From Paenibacillus sp. Soil787 (GTDB taxonomy: Bacteria; Bacillota; Bacilli; Paenibacillales; NBRC-103111): a stretch of 64,000 nt of DNA. Positions 19,111 to 27,944 of the stretch are shown in pieces. The stretch lies in NCBI RefSeq assembly GCF_001429545.1, contig NZ_LMSP01000034.1, positions 92,831-156,830 on the forward strand. The letters run 5' to 3'. Both the position numbers and the translations under genes were made by a program. The number at the start of each line of letters is the position of its first letter. The stretch's first letter is position 1. The notes beneath the pieces are model-generated. The model made no database searches. It worked only from the letters and a program-made list of their open reading frames with translations, and had not been told where the DNA came from.

Positions 19111-20487
19111 TTACATCGTAATATTCGGTCCTTTTGCTTTCAGCTCTTTTTTAATTTTTTCCATCGCCTGATCTACGCCAAACGAATTATCCTTCGCGAG
19201 TGTTTGCAAAATAATGTTCATCACATCGTTAAGCACTAAGTCGTTCACATTTTCGGACACGTCTTTTGTTTTTGTTGAGATATCTACAAAGAATTTTTTT
19301 CCGATATCCTGACTGCCGAAGCTCGGCCAGGTCCAATTCGTAAATGACGGGTCATCATAGGCCTTCTTATAGTGAGTAAAGACACCGTCCTTATGCTGTG
19401 AGGCGGCTCCCTCTTGCGTCATGGATGTGAATTCAATCCATTTCCAGGCGAGCTTCGCATTTTTCGCTCCTTTTGGAATACCGTGCGAAGAACCTCCGGC
19501 AATATAACCGCCGCCAGGAGCGACCATTAATCCCCATCGTCCTTCTTTTTTATCATTCGGCGAAATCACATATTGCGGTCCCCATACAGGTGCCATAGCA
19601 AATATGTATTTCTCCTGGCCGAACGTTGCGTTCCAAGCAGGGGTCCATTGATCCAGCTTATCCACTGTGCCGGAATCGCGGAATTGAACGAGACTTGTAA
19701 CAACTTGCTGAACAACATTAGTATTCAGTTTGTCGCCGTCAAAGTAGGAGTTAGGCCGCTGACCTTTGATGAATGTATAGACATCCCCTAGACCAGGGAA
19801 CATTTTGACCTTCCCACCGCTTTTCTTGACGATTTCCTTTCCCTTTTCAATGAAGGTATTCCAATCGGGAAGCATCGCTTCCAGCTGCTCCGGATTGTCA
19901 GTTCCCAGATATTCTTTCGCCAACGGTTTGATATAAGCCATCCCGGCTACGCTCATATCGTCAGGGATCGCAATTAGATGCCCGTCTTTTGAAAAGGTGG
20001 GTATGTCGTAGTCAAAGAGGATTGATTTATCCGCGTTATACGGTGCCGCCTCCAAATTCTCTATAACGTTCATGTCAAAAATCTTTGCTTTTTGACCGCG
20101 CTCGATCCGGATCACATCGGGCAGTTCTCCTCCTGAGGCGATCGTCGTCTGCAATTTTTTCGTAACATCTGCTGCAGCGACATTAACGCGCTTCATCTTA
20201 ATGTTCGGATATTTTTTATTGAATTCTGCCAATGCATCCGGATGCTCAGGCTCCCAGGTCCATAACACGAACTCACCCTTTAAATCCTCATTGCCTTTCG
20301 CGTTTGCATCTGTACCGCCGGCATCTTTTGTTACACTGCTGTTCGTTTCTTTTGCTACTGCAGCGGAAGTTTCTTTTGCAGCAGGCTTGGCCGCAGTGCC
20401 TCCGCTGCTGCATGCTGCCAATGAACCAACCAGTACAATCGCCGACATGGTTGCGCCAAATTGCTTGATCCAATTTTTCCTTATCAT
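19111..20487 (-). CDS. ABC sugar-binding lipoprotein (beta-galactosidase locus)
   Basis: A 458-residue family 1 solute-binding protein. The signal peptide ends in lipobox LAAC (Cys26), followed by a flexible Ala/Lys/Thr-rich linker to ~residue 68. The mature domain starts GEFVLWTWEPEHPDAL. It is the first gene of the operon binding protein - permease - permease - GH42, and diverges from the two-component pair at 20663-23961. A cre-like site lies 62 bases upstream of its ATG. Confidence 0.92.
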   Translation of the reverse strand: MIRKNWIKQFGATMSAIVLVGSLAACSSGGTAAKPAAKETSAAVAKETNSSVTKDAGGTDANAKGNEDLKGEFVLWTWEPEHPDALAEFNKKYPNIKMKRVNVAAADVTKKLQTTIASGGELPDVIRIERGQKAKIFDMNVIENLEAAPYNADKSILFDYDIPTFSKDGHLIAIPDDMSVAGMAYIKPLAKEYLGTDNPEQLEAMLPDWNTFIEKGKEIVKKSGGKVKMFPGLGDVYTFIKGQRPNSYFDGDKLNTNVVQQVVTSLVQFRDSGTVDKLDQWTPAWNATFGQEKYIFAMAPVWGPQYVISPNDKKEGRWGLMVAPGGGYIAGGSSHGIPKGAKNAKLAWKWIEFTSMTQEGAASQHKDGVFTHYKKAYDDPSFTNWTWPSFGSQDIGKKFFVDISTKTKDVSENVNDLVLNDVMNIILQTLAKDNSFGVDQAMEKIKKELKAKGPNITM

Positions 20488-20548
20488 TGAATGAGCCTCC
20501 CTTTAAGTGCAACTCTTGTATTCGCTTTCAATCATACACAGAAAAGTA

Positions 20549-20562
20549 TGTAAGCGTAAACA
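20549..20562. promoter_or_regulatory. candidate cre site (CcpA)
   Basis: TGTAAGCGTAAACA matches the cre consensus at 13 of 14 positions. It lies in the 175-base divergent promoter region between the binding-protein operon and the regulator/kinase genes. Confidence 0.6.
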
Positions 20563-20662
20563 TTGCAATTCTATTATTTTGGTCGCAATCCTACATTATT
20601 TTAACAGTCTCTTCACGTAATACTTTATACAGCTTATAATTCTAGAAATAGGGGGGAAACGC

Positions 20663-22216
20663 ATGAAACTCGTTTTGGTCGACGATGAACGCATTGTAAT
20701 CGAGCATATCATAGGTCTTGTCCCGTGGGAGAAGTATGGCTACGAAATTGTCGCTACCGCCACGAATGGAAAGAGCGCTCTTCGTATTTGTGAAGAGAAG
20801 CGTCCGCAAATCGTGATCGTAGATATCCGCATGCCAGTCATGGACGGTCTCCAGCTAATTCAAGCCGTTTCTGAGAAGCAATTAGGCATAAAATTCATCG
20901 TGCTAAGTGCTTATGAGGATTTTAGCTTTGCCAGGCAAGCAATTTCACTTGGCGGGGTCTCCAGCTATTTAATTAAGCATGAAATTGACAGCGATAAGCT
21001 TTTACAAGAGTTGAATAAAGCGAAATCAGCATGGGAAACGGACGAGAAGCAGCGCCGAATGCTGAAAAATGAGTATATAAAAAACCTCGTTACCGGAATG
21101 GAACACAATCCCTCTGTTTACGAGATTCATGGTATGAAACCGCTCTTTGGTCTGGTGCTTATACAGAAGGACTCCCCGTTCTCAGCCGGTCACTTAACGG
21201 CAGCGCAAGCCGAACCTTCAAATACGGCGAAATGGATCTGGGACATCGCCAAGCTTTGTTCAGATAACGGGCATTGGCAATTGATTGGTGAATTCTCTGT
21301 CCATGAGGCTCAAGTTGTGCTGTTGTTTTCCCAAAGAAACAAAGTGTCAGGACTTATGCGTGAACAGCTACGAGAGCTTTTATCACCAATACACTCGCAT
21401 TTATTCACTGCTTACAACCGGGCATTTTCGGTCTTTTATACATTTCCGACGAGTGATCCGGCTGCGCTTCACACATCTTTTCACCAAGTAACTGAAGCGG
21501 CACGGCATGCCGTTTTTTGTGGGCGGGAGGCTTTGGCCTGTGCAGGCGATCTCCCATTACCGATTGAATCCGCTTCCACATCTGGCCGCAGCATACGTTT
21601 CGATGAACTGAACGAGAGCTTGGAGCAGCAAAACATCCAGATGATGGAGACCGCGGTGAAGGAGCTCTTTAACCGTATTTGTACGCCAAAGTGGGACTTG
21701 CGGGGTTTATTCGATCTTATCAATGGCCTGACCATTCTTGTGAATGAGCCCGCCGCAAAAAATGGCATGGCAGAGAGCGATCCTTTTGACATGCAGGTCT
21801 ATAACCCTGTTTATCAGATTGATGATCTTATCGATCGGTTCACCCATCTTCTTTGCGGACGTATCACACAAATGAACGAGACCAGCCAATTATCAAATAA
21901 AATGATGAAGGCTCTCCGTTATATTCATGAGCATTACCACGAAGAAATTAGCATCGAAGGCGTCACATTTGCAATTGGCATTAGTCCCTCCTACCTTCAT
22001 CAATTATTTAAAAAAGAATTGGATCGAACGTTTTTGGACTATGTAACGGAGTACAGGATCCAGCAGGCAAAACGAATTTTGCGTCAGGAAGACGCTAAAA
22101 TATCGGAAGTCGCCGCAAGAATCGGCTATCGTTCGCCGCAGCATTTTACCCAAGTATTCAAAAGAGTGACCGGCATCCTCCCCCATCAATATCGGGAGGT
22201 GGGCAGCCGCCAATGA
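20663..22216 (+). CDS. AraC-type two-component response regulator (galactoside locus)
   Basis: A 517-residue YesN-like regulator. It has a receiver domain (Asp7/Asp8, phospho-acceptor Asp54 in VDIRMP, YLIKHE Lys), a variable middle region and a C-terminal AraC DNA-binding domain (SPSYLHQLFKKEL, GYRSPQHFTQVFKRVTG). The ATG follows AGGGGGG. It overlaps the kinase gene by four bases (ATGA). It probably activates the divergent importer/GH42 operon. Confidence 0.92.
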   Translation: MKLVLVDDERIVIEHIIGLVPWEKYGYEIVATATNGKSALRICEEKRPQIVIVDIRMPVMDGLQLIQAVSEKQLGIKFIVLSAYEDFSFARQAISLGGVSSYLIKHEIDSDKLLQELNKAKSAWETDEKQRRMLKNEYIKNLVTGMEHNPSVYEIHGMKPLFGLVLIQKDSPFSAGHLTAAQAEPSNTAKWIWDIAKLCSDNGHWQLIGEFSVHEAQVVLLFSQRNKVSGLMREQLRELLSPIHSHLFTAYNRAFSVFYTFPTSDPAALHTSFHQVTEAARHAVFCGREALACAGDLPLPIESASTSGRSIRFDELNESLEQQNIQMMETAVKELFNRICTPKWDLRGLFDLINGLTILVNEPAAKNGMAESDPFDMQVYNPVYQIDDLIDRFTHLLCGRITQMNETSQLSNKMMKALRYIHEHYHEEISIEGVTFAIGISPSYLHQLFKKELDRTFLDYVTEYRIQQAKRILRQEDAKISEVAARIGYRSPQHFTQVFKRVTGILPHQYREVGSRQ

Positions 22217-23961
22217 GAAGCCTGCGTTCTGTTATATTGATTCGGTTAGTCATCGTAGCGGCTGTCAGTTTCCTGCTCGCCGCAGGCTTCACCTACTATT
22301 TCTATCAAAAGATTCTCCTCAAGCAGATGATTCATGACGATAATACAAGGCTGGGGCAGACGGCCAGGCAGCTGCAGTATATGTCGGATGATGTTGTGAA
22401 ATTTTCATCTTCCCTGATTATTTCGAATCAACTGCAAATGTTTTTTAAGAGCTACGAACAATTGGATACGTTTGATAAATTCTCACTCCTGCAAGATACA
22501 TTTAACTATTTGGATGATAATAAAGGGCTCCGCAAGGAGGTGTCGAGCTTCGCTCTCGTTATGCCAAATGGTGAAGCGTTTTGGAGCGAGGCAAGATATG
22601 ACAACTACATTTACGATCGCATGAAAGAAGAGTGGTATCAAAATTTTCTCATTTCTGGCAAGTTAAGCGGCTTTACCGAGCCCCATCAAATTTTCTTTAA
22701 TGCTGTGACTCAGAGTAATACAATTAGCTACATCATCAACGTAAAGGATATCCAGCAATCCGGAAGCAGTATCGGGCAATTGATTCTGAATTTGGATTAT
22801 AGCAGTTTTGAGTCTCTGTTGACGTTCGGAAGCACTGATTTCGATGGTTTTTTATGGGCAAATGACAGCAATCATATCATTTATGAGAAAAAACAGCAGC
22901 AAACTGATCCCGCTGCGAACGATACGCTTAAAAATGAGGTTTTATTGCAAAAAGAAGAAGGGATTCGAAAAATCAAAGGCGGTTACCTACTGGTCAACCG
23001 ATTTGCAGGAAATAACTGGAGGCTAATCTCCTATACTTCACAACATACGTTAATCGAACGCGGGAAGATCGTCATTTATTTACTTGCCATCTTTTCACTT
23101 GCCAGTACCATATTGATCCTTGTCCTGATCATGCCAGCAATTTTTCGCATTACAAGACCCATCATGCGACTTTACCACGCGATGAATGCTGTTTCTAGCG
23201 GAAATTTGCAAACATCGGTTTCCATCCAAACCGGAGATGAGCTGGAAAAGCTCGGACAAGGGTTTAACCGGATGATCGACCAACTACGCGTTGATATGGA
23301 AGAATCGATCCGTTACGAGCAGGAGAAACGGGAGCTGGAACTGGAGCTTCTCCTCTCCCAGTTGAATCCGCACTTTGTATACAACACCTTGAACGCCGTC
23401 ATTTACATGGCACAAAAACAAGGGAACGAAGACATCGTCCGTATGGTCGCTTCCTTTATCAGGATCCTGCAGGATGCGGTAAGAATGGGTGACGGTCAAT
23501 CACTTATACCGCTTCGCGAAGAAATAAGCATATTACGTGATTACATTGCAATCCAAGCCTACCGCTACATCGACATATTTGACGTGATATGGGAGATTGA
23601 CGATCATACGCAGGATAGTTTGATTCCACGAAATCTTATCCAGCCCTTTGTCGAAAACGCCATCTTCCATGGGATTTGCCCCAAAGACGAAAAGGGGACG
23701 ATACGCATATCCGCAGCAGCCCGGAATGGTATACTTACGCTCATTATTGAAGACGATGGCGTCGGAATCGAAGCGGAACAGCTTACTGCCATATGGGACA
23801 AAGGAATCAACAAGGAAGGCCCGGGCATACGGCATATCGGGTTATCCAATACGAAAAAGAGATTAGAACACCTATTCGGCATACAATCCGTCTTGCAGAT
23901 CGACAGCATTCCAGAAAAAGGGACAACCGTAAAAATAAGCATCCCAGAGCGGTACGGGTAA
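22213..23961 (+). CDS. YesM-type sensor histidine kinase (galactoside locus)
   Basis: A 582-residue kinase: membrane segment at ~9-29, extracellular domain to ~285, second membrane segment at ~290-312, HAMP, kinase domain with the phospho-acceptor in SQLNPHFVYNTLNAV, and ATPase motifs PFVENAIFHG and EDDGVGI. It is coupled to the regulator by an ATGA overlap. It probably detects an external galactoside, possibly with the divergent binding protein. Confidence 0.92.
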   Translation: MRSLRSVILIRLVIVAAVSFLLAAGFTYYFYQKILLKQMIHDDNTRLGQTARQLQYMSDDVVKFSSSLIISNQLQMFFKSYEQLDTFDKFSLLQDTFNYLDDNKGLRKEVSSFALVMPNGEAFWSEARYDNYIYDRMKEEWYQNFLISGKLSGFTEPHQIFFNAVTQSNTISYIINVKDIQQSGSSIGQLILNLDYSSFESLLTFGSTDFDGFLWANDSNHIIYEKKQQQTDPAANDTLKNEVLLQKEEGIRKIKGGYLLVNRFAGNNWRLISYTSQHTLIERGKIVIYLLAIFSLASTILILVLIMPAIFRITRPIMRLYHAMNAVSSGNLQTSVSIQTGDELEKLGQGFNRMIDQLRVDMEESIRYEQEKRELELELLLSQLNPHFVYNTLNAVIYMAQKQGNEDIVRMVASFIRILQDAVRMGDGQSLIPLREEISILRDYIAIQAYRYIDIFDVIWEIDDHTQDSLIPRNLIQPFVENAIFHGICPKDEKGTIRISAAARNGILTLIIEDDGVGIEAEQLTAIWDKGINKEGPGIRHIGLSNTKKRLEHLFGIQSVLQIDSIPEKGTTVKISIPERYG

Positions 23962-24102
23962 CCGGTTTTTAGGTTATTAAAGCAAGTAAGCCCATTCAGA
24001 CGGCTGAAGCCATGAATCCACCTTTAAAGAGTTTGGGTTCATATGAAATCACAAATGCATCCGGAGCCATTAGCGGTCCCTTTAAGGTACATAATACAAA
24101 CA

Positions 24103-24771
24103 TCAGTTTGGGTTACGAGTCCGATTTTTCGATTCTATTTTCCATAAATTAGGACTTTCGATTCCACGCCGGACTAACGCTATATTGGTGCTCATATCCT
24201 CGGTAAACCCATCTTTTGGACCGCGAATAACAGATTGGAACGAAGGCTCCTCTACGCCTCTTTGCATCCATTTGGAAGAACTTACGGAAATCCCTTGTTC
24301 CCAGCCTTCAGCAAGAATAACGGTATCTCCGCTGAACAAAGCCGACATAAATTCATCGATTTTACTTATCGTATTTGTGGCGCTAACGGTTAAAATCTTG
24401 TCTTTCATGTCCGTAAAAAAATCGGATAAAGTTCTTTGTTGAGCTTTGTTTACTTCTGCATCGGACATGATCGGACTCATGATGTTATCGTTAATCACTT
24501 CGGTATCGGTTAGACCATTTATATAAACAATAGTCATGGGCAAACCATTGGCTCCTTGAAACTTACGAATGTTAATATCCGAGCTGTTCCCCGTTAATGC
24601 TAGGACTTTATTGATATTTTGTTGAAGGTCGCCTGAAAGCGTTTCGGCCTGTTCGGTGTTTGCTTGAACGTCTTGTTGCGGGTCCTCCTTATTTTTTCGT
24701 ATAACTAGTAAAATGTAATAACTACCATTATCGTCTTGCTTTTCAAGGTTATACATGTTGTGGATATCCAT
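24103..24771 (-). pseudogene. truncated GerA-family spore germination gene (N-terminal domain only)
   Basis: A 222-codon frame that matches the soluble N-terminal domain of GerA/GerKA-type germinant receptor A subunits: SGDTVILAEG in the middle, RGPKDGFTEDMSTNIALVRR near the end, then SPNL. Full-length A subunits have ~450-550 residues with several membrane segments after this point. Here a stop follows about twelve residues after SPNL, and no membrane part is found downstream. The ATG follows AAAGGA. Most likely a pseudogene; a free N-terminal domain could still be made. Confidence 0.8.
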
Positions 24772-24848
24772 AATTCCTTTGACTCTGAGCTTTAAGTTGA
24801 TATCCCTAAGATGCTAACGTGGGAATCGAAGTCATGCACATGATAAGG

Positions 24849-24885
24849 AAAGGACAGGTCGAATGTAATCATTCGTCTGTCCTTT
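24849..24885 (-). terminator. stem-loop downstream of the second broken ATPase
   Basis: AAAGGACAG..CGAATG pairs with CATTCG..CTGTCCTTT around a TAAT loop. Strong stem, weak U-run. Confidence 0.65.
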
Positions 24886-24896
24886 CTGCAGTTGAA

Positions 24897-25354
24897 TTAA
24901 TCAATATCGGCCAGAATGATCGACGGATTTCCTGCCAACGTTCGGGCAATAGCAACACGCTGCTGCTGTCCGCCGGATAATTCCGAGGGAAAATGTTTCT
25001 TCCGATCCAGTAAATCCACCGATTCTAATGCCTGCAAAACGTATGGCTCTCTTTCCTTTTTGCTCAGTCCCCGATAAATCAAAGACAACTCCATATTCTC
25101 ATAGGCACTTAATCTCGGCAGCAAGTTAAAGCTTTGAAAAACATTGCTTGACCATCCAGGTCATAGATACCTTTATCTACAACATCCAAACACCCGATGA
25201 TGTTCATCAATGTGGATTTACCGGAACCAGATGGACCCATGATAGCAACGAACTCTCCATGATCAATATCTAAAGAGACGTCGTCTAATGCTTTTATCGT
25301 CTCCTCGCCCATCGTATAATACTTACTGGCATTTTCGATATGAATTAACGTCAA
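24897..25354 (-). pseudogene. degenerate MacB/LolD-type ABC ATPase (copy B, frameshifted)
   Basis: A second copy of the ATPase at 13884-14369. The start is probably TTG at 25354 after GGAGGTG. Walker [10 protein letters not shown] is intact. Near 25140 the sequence between the Walker A strand and the Q-loop is deleted as in copy A, but here the junction keeps eight more bases and so shifts the frame. The downstream part ([10 protein letters not shown] to [14 protein letters not shown]) is in another frame and ends at Walker B, where the expected ADEPTGNLD is replaced by ADID and a stop. Inactive. Confidence 0.85.
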
Positions 25355-25412
25355 AACCTTCACCTCCATTACTTGCACTAAGTCCAAATAAATGAAGTAT
25401 CCGATTCATACT

Positions 25413-26114
25413 TTACCGCTTTGCCTTATAAAACTCATGATAAAGCTTCATCAGCGCCCGCTTCTCGATCCTCGACACATAAGAGCGGCTGATGCCGAGT
25501 TCCTTCGCAATCTCCCGCTGCGTCCGCTCTTCCCCGCCAAGCTCCAGCCCGAACCGGCCAACGACGACTTCCTTCTCGCGATCGTCCAATATCTCCAGAT
25601 TGCGATATATTTTGCTCTTCTCTATCTTGAGCTGAACTTTATCCACGACATCATCCGCTTCCGTCCCGAGGATGTCGATCAACGTAATTTCGTTCCCCTC
25701 TTTGTCCGTTCCGATGGGATCATGCAAGGACACATCCTTACGCGTTTTCTTCAACGAACGCAGATGCATCAGAATCTCGTTCTCAATACAGCGAGCCGCA
25801 AACGTCGCGAGCTTGGTCCCTTTATTCGGCGAGAACGACTCGATCGCCTTTATCAGGCCGATGGTCCCGATTGAGATCAAATCCTCGAGATCTTCCCCTG
25901 TATTGTCGAATTTTTTTACTATATGGGCAACTAACCTTAGATTATGCTCAATCAGTTTATTTCTGGAATGATCATTTCCTTCAGCCATGAGCCTAAGATG
26001 TTTTTCTTCTTCTTCCTCGGTAAGAGGTTGTGGAAACGCATTGTTTTTGACATAGGATACAAGCAAAGTTAACTGTTTGATTAATAAAGCAATTGCACTA
26101 AAAAATCCAGGCAT
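25413..26114 (-). CDS. sigK: pro-sigma-K, late mother-cell sporulation sigma factor
   Basis: A 233-residue sigma-70-family factor. The N terminus [15 protein letters not shown] plus [13 protein letters not shown] is the pro-sequence region characteristic of pro-sigma-K, which is normally removed by an intramembrane protease. Regions 2.1-2.4 ([34 protein letters not shown]) and region 4 ([26 protein letters not shown], in part) follow. The ATG at 26114 is chosen because AAGGGGGTG precedes it; a GTG nine bases upstream overlaps that site. It directs spore-coat and late mother-cell genes. The gene is continuous, with no skin-type insertion. A truncated copy lies at 14424-14948. Confidence 0.95.
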   Translation of the reverse strand: MPGFFSAIALLIKQLTLLVSYVKNNAFPQPLTEEEEEKHLRLMAEGNDHSRNKLIEHNLRLVAHIVKKFDNTGEDLEDLISIGTIGLIKAIESFSPNKGTKLATFAARCIENEILMHLRSLKKTRKDVSLHDPIGTDKEGNEITLIDILGTEADDVVDKVQLKIEKSKIYRNLEILDDREKEVVVGRFGLELGGEERTQREIAKELGISRSYVSRIEKRALMKLYHEFYKAKR

Positions 26115-26257
26115 TCCAGCCACCCCCTTCAGTGTAGCGGATCATAGCTGTTATGGAAGCCTCCGCTTATAGATTAGTATTAGTGTATGTGGGTGTGAGC
26201 CTAGAAGTGCCTGTACGCAAAAGTTTACCACTGCTTGCTCATTTGAATTCACTAACA

Positions 26258-26280
26258 AACTTAACTTAACTTAACTTAAT
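26258..26280. repeat. AACTT tandem repeat
   Basis: Four consecutive AACTT units plus AAT, between sigK and the next regulator gene. Low-complexity; role unknown. Confidence 0.8.
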
Positions 26281-26327
26281 CATTTATGAAACGGAAATCG
26301 AAGCTGGTTATCGCCAAGCCTCTAATA

Positions 26328-27944
26328 TCATTTCGCTTGCCTTGCTGCAATATTCTTACCCTCACGGTATTCGGTAGGGGTTCGATTCGTAAGCGTTTTA
26401 AACACGCGATTGAAATGACGAATATTCGTAAAACCCGTAGAATCCGAGATCACTTGAATTTTCTCATCCGAGTAACGCAGCATCGTTTTCGCTTTTTCAA
26501 TTCGCTTCTCCGTAAGAAAATCGATAAAAGACTGACCTTGCTTGCTTTTAAACAAGCTGCTTAAATAAGACGGACTTAGATAAACGATTTCCGCCATCAT
26601 GTTTAGGGTGATCGATTCGGCATAGTGCTCTTCAACATATCGCACAACCAATTCAACTGGACTGGTTACAAACTTTTTCTTGCGATTCGCCATGCAAACA
26701 CTTAAATCACCTAACAGCTTCTGGCAGCGTTCGATCAATTCTTTACTGGACGAAATGGAGTAAATATCCATCAACACCTGCTTCACGTCTGTTGCCTGCA
26801 GCCACTGTTTAACCACAGCCAAATTGACAGCCTGTTCGTAGAAATGCAGCAGCATTTTGCATATTTGCTGTTGAATGATTTCTGGGTCATGCCATTGCCC
26901 ACAAAGCCTAGTTACGAATTGACTTGCTTGGTATTGTACATTAGCCAAATCGCCTTCTTGAACAAACTGATTAAGTAGGTTCCAATCGGAGGAATGCCAT
27001 TCGAGCTTCTCCATTTTCATCTCAGCGATGGTCTCGCTAGAAAACAAGCGATCTCCGCCAATAACCAATCGGTACAATAAAGCTAATCCCGCTTCCTTGT
27101 AAGATTTGGAGATCGATTCCAAATCCTTGGCAGGACTGCCTAGTCCGAAGGTGATCGTAAAATTGGACTGCCCGCGAATTTCCTTGCGGATCCGATTCGT
27201 TAAATTCTCTATTTCAGAATACGAGGATTCCCCTTCCTTATGATTGATTAAAGCGACAACCTCATTATCATGTAAGATAAAGACATGCCCCAGTAAGGAT
27301 TTGTCTATGCTCTCCTGAATAAATTGCTGTATATAGACAGTAAACAAAGTTGGGTTAAATCGGTAATATCTTTCATCCGTAACCGAATCTCGGTCAAGCT
27401 TTGCAACCAAACAGCTTGTATTGGGATGCGGAAATAGAATGCCTACATTCTCAAGCACTTCTGTCTCCGCATGATGAATGCTCCCTGTTAGTAGGCCAGC
27501 TAGAATATGGTGACGCATTTGATTCTGTACTTGTCTATCTTTTACATTTACTTTATTTTGCTGCTTTTCTAGCGCCCACTCTTCCTGCAGCTTGCTAAGC
27601 AAATCATATAACTCTTCTCTTTCGAACGGTTTCATTAAATAGTCTTTTGCCCCTAATCTTAGGGATTCACGAGCGTATTGGAAATCGTTATACCCGCTCA
27701 TCACCACACAAGAAATGTGCGGATATCGTTCCTTCACAATATATTGCAGCTGGATACCGTCCATCCGTGGCATTTTAATATCTGTAATAATCAAATCAGG
27801 CTGCAGTTCCTCTATTTTTTCTAAGGCTTCCACGCCATCCATGGCTTCCTCAATAACGATCCATTCCGACTGCATCTCTGCGATCATGAGCCGAATGCCT
27901 TTACGAAAAATCGTTTCGTCATCTACGATTAGTATACTAGGCAT
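26328..27944 (-). CDS. AraC-type two-component response regulator (GH43 locus)
   Basis: A 538-residue YesN-like regulator. The receiver has Asp8/Asp9, Asp55 (TDIKMPRMDG) and Lys in YLMKPF. The middle region is followed by an AraC domain (SPSYLSSLFKSKQG, GFTNIRHFNRVFKTLTN). The ATG follows AAGGGGG. It overlaps the kinase gene by eight bases and is the last gene of the operon that starts at 35338, so the operon encodes its own activator. Confidence 0.92.
   Translation of the reverse strand: MPSILIVDDETIFRKGIRLMIAEMQSEWIVIEEAMDGVEALEKIEELQPDLIITDIKMPRMDGIQLQYIVKERYPHISCVVMSGYNDFQYARESLRLGAKDYLMKPFEREELYDLLSKLQEEWALEKQQNKVNVKDRQVQNQMRHHILAGLLTGSIHHAETEVLENVGILFPHPNTSCLVAKLDRDSVTDERYYRFNPTLFTVYIQQFIQESIDKSLLGHVFILHDNEVVALINHKEGESSYSEIENLTNRIRKEIRGQSNFTITFGLGSPAKDLESISKSYKEAGLALLYRLVIGGDRLFSSETIAEMKMEKLEWHSSDWNLLNQFVQEGDLANVQYQASQFVTRLCGQWHDPEIIQQQICKMLLHFYEQAVNLAVVKQWLQATDVKQVLMDIYSISSSKELIERCQKLLGDLSVCMANRKKKFVTSPVELVVRYVEEHYAESITLNMMAEIVYLSPSYLSSLFKSKQGQSFIDFLTEKRIEKAKTMLRYSDEKIQVISDSTGFTNIRHFNRVFKTLTNRTPTEYREGKNIAARQAK

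Noticed and set aside
15192-24000. Galactosidase locus as a transposon or genomic island
   Set aside because: No integrase, transposase or tRNA target is present; the flanking direct repeats are gene-sized duplicates rather than attachment sites.
14424-26114. A skin-type element splitting sigK into two rearrangeable halves
   Set aside because: The copy at 25413 is complete and the other is an overlapping duplicate, not the missing half; no recombinase gene lies between them.
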